14,698 nt of DNA from Legionella genomosp. 1 (GTDB taxonomy: Bacteria > Pseudomonadota > Gammaproteobacteria > Legionellales > Legionellaceae): NCBI GenBank assembly GCA_945901965.1, contig CAMDMN010000023.1, positions 1-14,698 on the forward strand, read 5' to 3'. Shown here in pieces: positions 1 to 10,700 of this stretch (within the stretch, counting starts at the first letter, position 1; the number at the start of each line of letters is the position of its first letter). The notes under the pieces were generated by a model. The model searched no databases, was not told the DNA's origin, and worked only from the letters and a program-made list of their open reading frames with translations. A program made the translations under genes and the position numbers.

Positions 1-297
1 GAGGCATTTGAAGCAATCCATTCTTCTGCAAGTGCACTACTTGACATAGGAGCTATTGATAAAACCACCATGCGTGATTTTGATGATTCGTGCCTTATGG
101 AAATTCCGGAAATTGGAGCTAGGCAAATAAAAGAGATTAGAGAAAAAAATCATATTAGTCAGCCTGTATTTGCACGTTATTTAAATACCAGCAAATCGAC
201 AATACAAAAATGGGAAATTGGTGCAAAGCGACCAAGTGGAATGGCTTTAAAACTTCTTTCTGTAATACAAAAACACGGTTTACATATTCTAGATTAG
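1..297 (+). CDS. HigA-type HTH antitoxin, 5' end outside window
   Basis: This is a DNA-binding antitoxin of the HigA/XRE type, which would neutralise a RelE/HigB-like toxin and repress its own operon. The frame is open from base 1, and the codons before the ATG at position 70 (EAFEAIHSSASALLDIGAID) match the usual N-terminus of this family from memory. I therefore read the ATG at 70 as internal and the true start as a few codons upstream. The visible 98 residues hold an N-terminal helical segment and a helix-turn-helix at about visible residues 42-80: ISQPVFARYLNTSKSTIQKW followed by GAKRPSG. The family is usually about 100 residues, so little is missing. The partner toxin normally lies immediately upstream in higBA order and would be off the window. 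The stop is TAG at 295-297. The family assignment is firm; the toxin partner is inferred. Confidence 0.85.
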   Translation, partial: EAFEAIHSSASALLDIGAIDKTTMRDFDDSCLMEIPEIGARQIKEIREKNHISQPVFARYLNTSKSTIQKWEIGAKRPSGMALKLLSVIQKHGLHILD

Positions 298-362
298 CAG
301 AAATAGGTGCATTAAAAATGATATTCACTACGCTTTGAAGTTATGACTTAGATGAGATAAAA

Positions 363-959
363 GTGCCGCATATATTATTTACATTTAGACGTTGTCCATA
401 TGCGATTAGAGCAAGGATGACACTGGCATACGCTGGAATTAAAACAAAGCAAATCGAAGTTGATCTTAAAAATAAGCCTATGGATTTAATTGCAGTATCT
501 CCTAAAGCAACAGTACCAGTTTTGATATTAGAAAATAGTCATGTAATAGACGAGAGCCTTAATATCATGATCTGGGCACTAGAGCAGTCAGATCCTGATA
601 GTTGGTTAAGGAAAGATCTTAAAACCAAGTGTGATGAGATAATTCAATTGAATGATAGGCACTTTAAACCTATTTTAGATAATTATAAATATCCTCAACG
701 TTCAGAGCATAAAGATCCTTCTTATCATCGAAATCAATCCTTATTTTATCTAGAACAATTAAATTCATTATTAATGAATAACCGTTATTTATTGGCGGAT
801 CATATTACCTTAGCCGATGTAGCAATATTTCCATTTATCAGGCAATTTTGTATTGTTGATCCTCAGTGGTTTCTGCAAAACGATTATCATTTTCTTAAAA
901 TTTGGCTATCTAGATTTTTAAACTCAGAGCTTTTTCTTCTTATCACGGGGTTAGGGTAG
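363..959 (+). CDS. Glutathione S-transferase-like protein
   Basis: This is a cytosolic glutathione transferase-like protein of 198 residues. The N-terminal thioredoxin-fold domain (about 1-75) has RRCPYAIRAR with candidate catalytic Cys11, placing it among cysteine-type GSTs (omega/beta-like), which tend to do thiol transfer rather than classical conjugation. TVPVL (50-54) supplies the cis-proline Pro52, and DES (63-65) the residues expected to bind the gamma-glutamyl part of glutathione. The all-helical C-terminal domain shows LADHITLADVAIFPFIRQF (144-162), with the conserved N-cap Asp152. The start is GTG at 363, because the family N-terminus begins right there; the preceding GAG at 354-356 is only a weak ribosome site. 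It lies 65 bases after the antitoxin gene and may be read through from it. The C-terminus (SELFLLITGLG) ends without the usual KYPxW-like tail I would expect, so the last few codons may be altered. The substrate is unknown. Confidence 0.85.
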   Translation: MPHILFTFRRCPYAIRARMTLAYAGIKTKQIEVDLKNKPMDLIAVSPKATVPVLILENSHVIDESLNIMIWALEQSDPDSWLRKDLKTKCDEIIQLNDRHFKPILDNYKYPQRSEHKDPSYHRNQSLFYLEQLNSLLMNNRYLLADHITLADVAIFPFIRQFCIVDPQWFLQNDYHFLKIWLSRFLNSELFLLITGLG

Positions 960-1039
960 CAATGGAACAGCCAAGTCACTTAAGAATTATCTTGGGTACT
1001 TAATGGTCGCAACTCTCCACGCTCACCTCATCTGGCATA

Positions 1040-1067
1040 GCAAATAAAATACTTACATTTTATTTGC
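1040..1067. repeat. Perfect 11-bp inverted repeat (hairpin)
   Basis: GCAAATAAAAT (1040-1050) and ATTTTATTTGC (1057-1067) are perfect reverse complements around a 6-base loop, ACTTAC. The stem is almost all A/T, with one G-C pair at the base and one near it, and it lies 80 bases after the GST stop. It could act as a weak bidirectional terminator, since the 3' arm contains a short T run, or as a protein-binding palindrome. The typical GC-rich stem of a strong intrinsic terminator is missing. The structure is seen directly; the role is a guess. Confidence 0.5.
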
Positions 1068-1092
1068 ATTTCATTGATCAATTTTGTATCAT
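1064..1092 (+). promoter_or_regulatory. Candidate promoter for the giant gene
   Basis: TTGCAT (1064-1069) and TATCAT (1087-1092) are spaced 17 bases apart, resembling a sigma-70 -35/-10 pair (3/6 and 5/6 matches). Use of it would give a leader of about 220 bases before the ATG at 1322, containing the 1247-1279 hairpin. The region is A/T rich, so chance matches are expected. The -35 overlaps the 3' arm of the 1040-1067 palindrome, which would allow repression by whatever binds it. Confidence 0.25.
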
Positions 1093-1242
1093 CAAACAAA
1101 TTATTTGGAAAATAAACGCGCATTGGACATTTTACTAATATGAGGAAGCTTTATTAGAAAAATTTATTAACGCTATATTTTTTATTTCGTTGTCTTTTTT
1201 TTCAATTGAAGCATATCTATTCATATTTATCGGTGCGAAGCC

Positions 1243-1281
1243 ATGAACTCCAGCTTAAGGCATCTCTGCGGGTTGGAGTAA
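1243..1281 (+). other. Leader hairpin overlapping a 12-codon mini-ORF
   Basis: ACTCCA (1247-1252) pairs with TGGAGT (1274-1279). The stem can extend inward by up to four more pairs, including G-U wobbles, around a loop of about 13 bases. The same stretch reads as a tiny ORF, ATG at 1243 to TAA at 1279-1281, peptide MNSSLRHLCGLE, with no convincing ribosome site. It ends 31 bases before the Shine-Dalgarno sequence of the giant gene. A leader structure or leader peptide tuning translation is possible. I cannot separate this from chance by eye. Confidence 0.25.
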
Positions 1282-1312
1282 TATCATCTTTTGTTATTTA
1301 ACTAAATAGAAA

Positions 1313-1316
1313 GAGG
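1313..1316 (+). promoter_or_regulatory. Ribosome binding site of the giant gene
   Basis: GAGG, within AAGAGGA (1311-1317), lies 5 bases before the ATG at 1322. This is a textbook Shine-Dalgarno position and supports that ATG as the start of the 4196-residue protein. Confidence 0.75.
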
Positions 1317-1321
1317 ACATT

Positions 1322-1711
1322 ATGCCTGAACTAATTGAAGCCGCAGATCTTGGGAATACTTCTAGGATTAGAGAATTAGTAGAAAGGCACGATTCGAAAA
1401 CCACAATTGATTTTACAATTGGCGATGATCCCCGCACACCATTATTTTTTGCCGCAGCTAATAACCATTTGGATACGGTACGATATTTATTGGCCAAAGG
1501 TGCCTATCCTGATGTTGCTGATGCTCATGGATGGAGTGTCCTCCATGTTGCTGCTCAAAAAGGATCTTTGGACGTTATACGAGAATTGAAGAAAGCAGGC
1601 GCAAATCCATTTGCCGTTAATGAGTTACAACATACCCCATTAGAAGAAGCTAAATTAAGTGAAATGATTAATGAAACCCGCAGGGGAGAAGTTAGTTCAT
1701 TATTACATGAA
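1322..1711 (+). other. Ankyrin repeat domain (residues 1-130)
   Basis: Residues 38-70 (TPLFFAAANNHLDTVRYLLA, then KGAYPDVADAHG) and 71-104 (WSVLHVAAQKGSLDVIRELK, then KAGANPFAVN) are canonical 33-residue ankyrin units. A degenerate unit precedes them (LIEAADLGNTSRIRELVE) and a partial one, starting TPLEEA, follows. Ankyrin repeats bind proteins and are typical of effectors of intracellular bacteria. The domain is seen directly; the bound partner is unknown. Confidence 0.9.
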
Positions 1712-4700
1712 TGGATGATTGGTTTTAACGCGAAAGCACTTTTAAGCCAGTATAAAAGTTTTGACACAGAATTTATTAGTAAAAATTTAACACTTGCTTA
1801 TAAAAAAGATCAAAGTTTTCATTTTCATTACCCTAAAATTTTAAGACATATAGTAAGAAAACAAGGATTATCAAGTGAAATACTCCAATTAATCTATGAT
1901 GATTTTTTGAAAGTTGATTTAGATGCTCGTGACACACATCTTTTAGATCTTGCCCAAATTATAAAATATTCGGTTATGCATGGATCCGCGATAACTATTG
2001 AACAATTAATTAACGGATTAAAAACAGTTGCTGATCCAGTCGTTCAAGCTGAGCTGCTTTATGCAATTACCCATAAAATCAAAAAAGAAAGCATTACATT
2101 AGAAAGCACGCAGCGCCAAGCTATACAAGAATTTGCCAAATCTAATTGCCATTTCTTTGATAACTCTTTTTTTGACATACCTCGATTAACTGACGTTGAA
2201 GCGTCCTTTATATCTGCTTCGAGTAAATTGTCTGACCGAAAAGTATTATCTTTACCAAAGACAGAGGTAGTTAAAGAATTACACACCACAAGAGTGACGC
2301 ACGTTCATAAACAAGCTGAGCAGGTTGACCTTGATATTAAAACATTACTAGATCTTCTAAAGAAAAAAAATCAAGGAACACAGAAACGTAGGCAGTTTGG
2401 ACAAATGCCACTGATATCTGACACTGCTGGAAATGATCAGCAGTGGTATCGCTCAACTTTTTATGAAGTGAAAAATTTGTATGCGCGTGCCGAGAGTACT
2501 CTTTCATTAAAAGAGTATGATAAAGATACTTACCTACCAGAGAAACTTTTATCACCAGACTCAAAATGGTTTGCAGGAACAGAAATTTGTAAATTCTTCA
2601 TTGATAGAATGATATGCAGTATATTTGCAACTGTGTCAGAAAAACAAAAATTACATCCGCGTGCTATAACAAAACTGATGTTATGTATCGACACCTTAGA
2701 TAGCTTTAAGCAAAAATTGTTTGGTACACATAATAATGCGGATATTGCTAAGAAATTAATTGACGATGATATTCGTGAGCAAAGATACAAAGGTGATCTT
2801 GGTATTATTGCTAATATTGCGGGTAAACTTTATTCCGAAGGATTAATCAGACATGAAAAGAAGGAAAAGAAAGGCTTTCTTTTTGTGACATGGGATGAAG
2901 TCAAGGTATGGTATTCTCCAGTAGATGCAAAGATTATATCCATCATTGATAGTGAATTAAACACGATGCGCGCTGAAGCGCTCACGGCGATTTACAATTC
3001 AATACGACGTGATCCATCAATTTTATCTGCAAAAGATCTTAAGAAAATTCAAGAACGATTGCGTGATTCGGATCGCGAAGTCAAAAAGCTGGCTATTAAA
3101 ATTATCAGTGTGTTAGACGATAGTCCAGGGCTTGATCCTAGTGAACTATTATCTGCTTATTTATCACAACTTGAAAGTACTGAGCTATCTCAGGAAGAGA
3201 CCGAGATTGCCATTAATTATTTTATAAAGCAATTGAGTCGAGAGGGAGCCTCACAATTAATCACAGAAACCCATATCACACGAATCATAGCATGCATTTC
3301 AAAGCCTCAATTTAATTCAGCCAATCGTTTGGGTTTTTTAGATATTATTTTTGCTTACCAAGCATCAGTGCGACGTCTATCTCTCCCTCAACTGCAGTCT
3401 ATTGTGAGTTTTATGACAATTGCCGGGCAGGATGAACTTACAGAAGAATGTATACGTATTATTTTGCAGTATGCCGATAAGGAGAAGACATTACCTTCTA
3501 ATGTTTTAGATGAATTAACACGAGTAGCTCATAGCATTTCTCCTCGAGCGTCAAGTTTACTAGTAATGGTTATTGCAAATTTAGGTGCAACTGCATTTAA
3601 TTACAACGAGCTGGCTTTTAAGTTACAAGATGAGTCGGTGATGGTACAAGAAGGGGATAAACTTGTTTTTGTAAAGCGTAGCAAGGATCATGCCTCATCA
3701 CCAAGTGTCGCATCTTTATTGGCACAATCTATTTTACAAGCCTTATCACTTAGCACGCCAAAAGCTGCTAATGTAGATACCGTAACTAAATTGGTGGCTG
3801 CATTACATTCAGAAGATAAAACAACGAAGATTTTATCTGCACGCGTCTTATTTGCTTTGCTTTCAAAAAATTTGCTGCCCAAATTGATTGATCAAACTGA
3901 GTTATTTGATTTACAAATGGCGATACAAGATCCTATTGCAGATGTCACGGTATATGCCACATTATTTTATCTTGAAGGTTTGCGTACTCATGCGAAACAA
4001 ACATCTCCAATTCTCACCTCGCATTTAAATTATTTACCTAAATTATATGTGCTTGATCGCTTGCTTTTTTCTACCAGTGATTATACAGAACAAGTCAATG
4101 GCGCTCTATTTGAAATATGGTCGAAAGAAGTTAGAAAAAAACAGCTACTAACGGACGATTTTTTTAATCTGGTAGATATGGTATTTGTCAGTATCAATGG
4201 GCAGGAACATCCAGCTGCTCGCCAATTTTTAACGATTATATCTGATTATATTAGCATCGCTAAACATCCAATACCTGTAAAAATGATTCACGTGCTAGAA
4301 AATTTACTATGTACTCCAGGATATGGTGTACAGGCACAGACAATGCTGCTTGGTATTATCCGCAATGGGCAAGCAGTAGGTGAACGGTCACTGATGATTT
4401 TTAAAGATCAATTGTTTAAAGAAGAGAATAATACTGAAATTATTGAGTGTCTGATGCTTGCTGATATGCAGCAAGATTTACCGGAAGATGTTTTTGCAAT
4501 TGTAGAAATGGAAGAAGCTGTATCTTGTTTAGAACAAGTTGTAACCGATGAGTATGCTTGGCAGACAATCGAGACAGCTACTGCGCGCGGTAGCAAATTA
4601 ACAACTCATGCCATTAATTTTTTAACGCGTATTAATTCGTTAACCCCGACTTTATTGTCGATATATAAAAACATGGTGGCGAATGGACAAATGTTACGTA

Positions 4701-7700
4701 CTGAGCAACTAGATTTGTTATTTGAGCAATATCGGCATGATGAATCTATTCGTTGTGACTTATTGGCAATTTTTCTTGGAGTAGAAAAAAATGGCCAAGT
4801 ACTTCCAGATAAACTACTCACTTATTTAGAACCATCCCTGACCGATCCTGCTGTATTGTCTTTATTTTTAAATAAAGCACAAAGAGGGGAGCAATTATCG
4901 GCTGTGGTTATAGAACGAATTATACAATTCGCGGTTACGGGTGTATGGGATACATCTTTATCTCGATCCGTAGAATTATCTATTAAAAGCGCATTATTGA
5001 ATTTCATTTCTCAGCAGATGCAAAAAATTGAAAAGCCAGGAGCTGAATATGAGGCTATTTTCTTGCGTTCGATAACTGATTCTCATCATCAGCTTGTTGA
5101 ATATGGATTGAATGGGTTAATGAATTTGCAAGAACATGGTGATTTAAGCTTATCTACCATAGATCAATTATGCACAAAATTGTCTAATTGCCATGATTTA
5201 AGAGAAAAAACTTCGATACAAGCCCTTTTATCAAAAGCAAAGTTAACTGCGTCTAATTATTCAGCTTGTAAATTACTAACCATAGGTAATCTATCAGATG
5301 AAGATTATTTAACGCTATGTGAAGAGCATTTTAAAGTGGCTGGGTTGTTTGCAGCTAATGTTAATAGAATACATCAAATTGCTCTTTCTAAACCACAGTT
5401 ACAGGAGCGAGCATTAACGCTGTTATTGTCCTGTATAAAACCAGGCGAGTTAACAGAACATCAATTATCGGATTTAAAAAAACTTAAACTAGGTAGTAAA
5501 TCATGCTTGGGTGAAATTTTAAATAGATTGCGATCCAAATTAGAGCCTACTGTGCTTAAGCTAAAATTAGAAGAACATATTAAAGTCTGGGAAGACTCTG
5601 TTCTTCCAATGTTACCCGCCAAGCTTTCTACTTCAGCACATTCTAGTGTATTTTTTTCGCCGATAGATCTTGAGAAAGAGGCTTTACTGCGTTCGATAGC
5701 AGAACAGGAGATATCTGAAGAAGTTTTGACTGAATATTATCGATTATTCTCGCGATTAGCAGATACTGATTTGCAAGCGGTCAGTTTAAAACTTATTCCC
5801 TTCTTTTTATCTGCCGAAGATGAGCATTTGCGTTTAGTTGTTTTGAAATTGATTATTTTATCTTGCGGACGTGTTCCATCATGTTACCAAACATTTTTAG
5901 AGGCGTTGCTTACAGATGCAGATCCGAAAATTCGTTCGCAGGCATTTTTAGGATTGATGCATTTACCCTCAATGGATTTGTCCGCAGACTTTACAGAAGT
6001 TTGTTCGGACTTAATGAATGAAATTGAGATGTATTCTAAAGTGAGAGTTGAAAACCTAAAATACCTACAGATTATTTTTTCATTGAACGAGTGTCATTTT
6101 CCAGTCGGTATGCCAGAAGAAACTTGGATAAAATGTTTTATCCTGGCGGATTGGTATGCCTTATGGCAGTTGAATGATGTAGAAAAATATGCTCTTTATG
6201 AAAAGTGGTCTGTGGTAGAAGAATTATTGCCAAATCCAGATGTTGTATTAACTTGGTTGCACGCACTACCAGATTTATCACATGCACAATTATCAGCGAT
6301 TATGCAAAATATGGAGTATTTAGCAGAAGATCTAACTAGTCTCATCAATAATCCACTGACTGATTTTGTTTCATTGCGCAAAACCTGGCTAAAACGTAAA
6401 TTGATGGGAGACACAACAGCGGCTAGATCTGAAAAGCCTTTATTAACGATTGATCCTGTTATTTTGGATGATGTCTTGCAAATGCTAGCACGAGACTTAC
6501 CATTAGAGGTTGCAGAGCGTTGGCTGCCTTGCTTTATTCAGTGTAATCGCATTGATGAAATTCGTAAATTAATTAAATTGGTTGGTAAATATAAAGAGTT
6601 AGATTTTTTAGATTGTGATGTATCTGATGCCACGCTAGATCAGTTAGATCATGCGGTACAAATGAAGATTTTGTCTCATCAATTCATGCGATTAGCTGAA
6701 AAGGATCACTTGCATGCCAGTTTAAATAAATTACTCATAAAAGGTTGGAGTTTTGAGCAGCTTGAGCGCTTGATTGAAGTGGCGAGAACTAAATCTGATA
6801 GGTTTGAAAATGATTTATTACAGTGTTTGACAGTTTTAGCTAATTATGAAGTTTCTGCACAGCATATTGATCGTATAGCAGATCTGATGCTTAAACATGA
6901 TTCATCGCGCTGGGTATTGCAACTCAATGAATTGGTGATAGAAGAGAGTTTTAGTCTCACACCAATTATCAAAAATCCTGAGCAACTACTTGCTGACTTG
7001 ATAAAAGACAACGAGGGATCTGCATTGGTTTCTGGATTAACTAAAGAATTACTGTCAGACATGCAACAGATTGTTGGTGGCCAATTACCTGTGTGCACAT
7101 GGAGTCGTGAGCAGATCCTTGAATGGTCTGGTAGAGTTAAATCCCAACCTGAGTATTTTTCAGATAAGGCTCATTTAGTTGAAGCGATTGCACTTGCTGC
7201 ACGTGCTTATTTTATTTTAACTGGCTTTCAATTAACTAACACCCAAATTTTAAGTTGTCTTTTGGCGCTAAAAGAAGTCAAGGACTCTAAGGAAGTAGTG
7301 GGCCGTTTACTACAAGTGCAAACTGGTGAAGGTAAGACAGCTATTATTAGTATAATTGCCATTATTAAAGCTTTGCAAGGCCAAAAAGTAGATGTGGTGA
7401 CGAGTTCTCCAGTGGAAGCAGAACGTTGTGCACGTGAGCAAATGGCATTTTATCAATTATTTGGTGTTTCAGTAGCAGATAATTTGGATAGATCCCCCTA
7501 TTTAAAAGGTGCAAAAAGATGCTACCGTTCTGATGTGGTCTATGGTGAAATGGCGCAATTTCAATTTGATGCTCTGCGTGATGAATATGCTCTGTTAGGA
7601 ACTAGAGGCGGGCGTCCGTATGGTGCAATTGTAGCGGATGAAGTTGACAGCATGATGATTGATGATAGTACCAAGATTGCTAAATTATCGAGCACGATTG

Positions 7701-10700
7701 CCGGTATGGATCAATTGCGGGAGCCTTATTATTTTGTCACTTACCAAGTGAAATATTTATTGGATCACATCATAGATATTGATGGTCAAACTTATTATTT
7801 CCCAGGAAAAGTTGAAATAAAAAAAGATGGTCGTTATGAATTACATTATTGCGATAAAGATGGGTTGAAAAAAATAGATGATTTACGGGAATTAATTAAA
7901 TTTTCAGATGTGAATAGTGTTGGCGGAGAATGTATTACTGGTGATGCAACCGTTTATATAGAACAAGCAATAGAGCGATATTTAGACGAATTAATTTCGG
8001 GAGGTATCTTAACAATTCCCGAACACTTTAAAGACTTGTTTGCAAAACAAAAGAGTAAATGGGTGAAAAATGCCATGGCAGGGCATGCTGAATTTCATGA
8101 AAATATGCATTATATTGTGCAGGATAATTTGGTTAAACCAGTTGCCTATACCAGTAATGGCGTAGTTCAAAACTCTACGCAATGGAATGATGGTTTGCAA
8201 CAAGCTCTACAAATTAAGCATCACTTGGCAGTAAGTTCTGAATCATTCACTACTAATTTCATTTCTAATTGGGCTTATTTTGAACGTTATAAAGGGCTGG
8301 TTTGTGGCTTGACAGGAACATTAGGCACACCTTTTGCGCGCACGAATTTAGAAAAAACTTATCATGTTCAGTGTGTGGATGTGCCATCTATGCGGCAAAA
8401 ACAATATAAGCAATTGCCTACGATGGTCATGGCAAACCAGCGTGCATGGATGAGTGAAATTTATTTTGAAACCATGCATGAGGTAAATAAAAATCGCGGT
8501 GTATTGATTATATGTCAGACCATCGATGAAGTATTGTCATTAGAGCAATTTATTAAAGCAAATAATAGGGCGGCGTTAGTAAAAACTTATACCATGAATG
8601 GCTGTGATCAGGAAAAAGCGATTGAAAGAATTCAACCAGGAGAAATATTCATCGCGACTAGCTTAGGTGGTCGAGGTATGGATATTAAGGCTGATGCTAT
8701 TAATCGTGCGGGTGGTATGCATGTGATTTTAGCTTCTGCATTAGATGATCGAAACTCAAAGCAAGCCTTAGCAAGAACAGCACGGCAAGGGAAATTAGGA
8801 ACTGGTAGACGCATTTTAAATCAAAATCAATTATTAGCACTTGGCTATCAACAGGATGATTTAAAAGATATTGAAGGCGCTTCTGAACGTTTTGAAGCCG
8901 AGCAATTAGATCTATTATTTGGTAAGCCATTAGAATTAATTAAGCTTAAGGATCTCTTATTTAAGAAGTTTTGTGCATTACTTTTAGAAATACGCTCGGA
9001 TGCAAAAAAGAAAAGCCGAGGACTTGTTCGCGATGCCACGGATACCGTATTGTCTATATTTTCTGATCTTAATCCGCGTGCTTATGAAACGAATGTGGTG
9101 GCAGCAATCGAAGAGCGATGGGCGATGTTATTGCTGAAAATTGAGGATGGAACAATAACGCCTGAATCGGTTGAAACGGAATATAAAGCATTCGAAGCAC
9201 AAATTCGAAAAGAATATGAGCTCCAAACATTATTGCAAAATCCATGCCATTTAATTGCGGTTGGCAATGAGTTGGTAGCTGACTCTTATTTTGATGAAGC
9301 GAAAAAATATTATGATCGAGCAATTGCAAAAGATGAAAAAGCGAGTGCTGCAGCATATGTAGGCCGCGCGTGGATTCATCTTAAAAATCGCCTTCCAAAT
9401 TATAAAAATCTTGCCATAGAAGAATTTTCTAGCGCTATTCGTCTGCTATATGATGAGTTAGCACATACGCAAGCCTTACAAGTACTGATGCAAGAGCAAC
9501 ATATTGCTCTGCATAGTAAGCTTATGCAGCAGTTAACCCAGCGTATTAATTTAATTGGTTCATATGTAAAAAGTATTGAGTCTGCTGTAGAGTCGATTAA
9601 ACGTTCACAACGATTGATGACTGTAACTACTCGTAAGCATTATCAAAATAAAAATAGCTCTAAACCTTATTATAATGCTGAGCAATCGGGTGAGCATTCT
9701 ACTCAATTGGAAGTGGCGAGAATCGATGGTCATTTGCCTTTTGAATTATCTGCCGCGGCAAACTATGATTTAAGCTTCAATCATTTAACCGTATACCAGG
9801 ATATGGGGTCGATTGATCAAGCGACGAAGACGATTGAAGCTGCTTTTGCTGCAAAAGTAGATGATGGTGATGAAAAAAAATCTATTTTGGATAATTATCG
9901 AGGTTTGTCTATTGAAATGCCGCTTATTGATCTCGCGGCGATTAAAGATTTCTTCAGTCCTGATGTGGTGCATAAACAACTTAGTCAACCTGCGGCACTT
10001 AAGGAATTAGAAGCAAAAATTTCATACCTGCATAAGTGGACACGTGGAATATTATCTAGCCAAAAAGTTACCATAGAAATATTTTCTGGTGAAACACTTG
10101 TAACTCAAAGAAAAGAGGTCGCATTACTTGAGGCGTTAGAGTTAGTGAGATCTACTGCCGCTGATAAAACAATTTCACTGCGTTACTTGAAGGCTAATAA
10201 AACAGTTAATTCATTATCTGCTGAGCTTTTGGATTTGAATAAAACCGAGGCTCAACTTCGCTTAAAGGATATTAATTCAAGTTCTTTTGATCTTGAATTA
10301 ATGGGTACAACAGAGCAGTTATTGGCAATTTTGGAGGATGAACCTAGCTTATCACAGGGAACGTTGGTTGAGTTTGAAAAATCAAAACGAGTGGAACGCG
10401 ATTTATATCGTGATTCATTGTTGCAATTATTACGCGAAAAACCAACAGATAAATTGACTGTTCGCTTTAATCTCTTAACGCGAGATCGCGCACTAACGAT
10501 TATAGAACATTGTAATGAGGTAAAACTAAATTTACGTTGTAACGAAATTGATGTGGCCGCAAGTTTACCTGGTTTAGAAAGTGGAATAGCTAACGTACAG
10601 TTTACAAAATTAGATCAAACTGTGTCTACAGAACTGATCGGGCGCTTACGTGAGAAACGCCATGAATTTATTGTGAGTTTTGCCGATCTTACCAAAACTC

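Noticed and set aside
979..1004. CTTAA direct repeats as a PmrA-type regulatory box
   Set aside because: The two CTTAA copies are about 21 bases apart, not the spacing of the known tandem site, and A/T-rich DNA gives such words by chance.
1407..1589. 60-codon plus-strand ORF overlapping the ankyrin region
   Set aside because: It is out of frame with clear ankyrin repeats, and its translation has no recognisable features.
7139..8881. Housekeeping secA gene
   Set aside because: The ATPase motifs are SecA-like, but the domain sits inside a 4196-residue frame, and the segment after motif I differs from true SecA.
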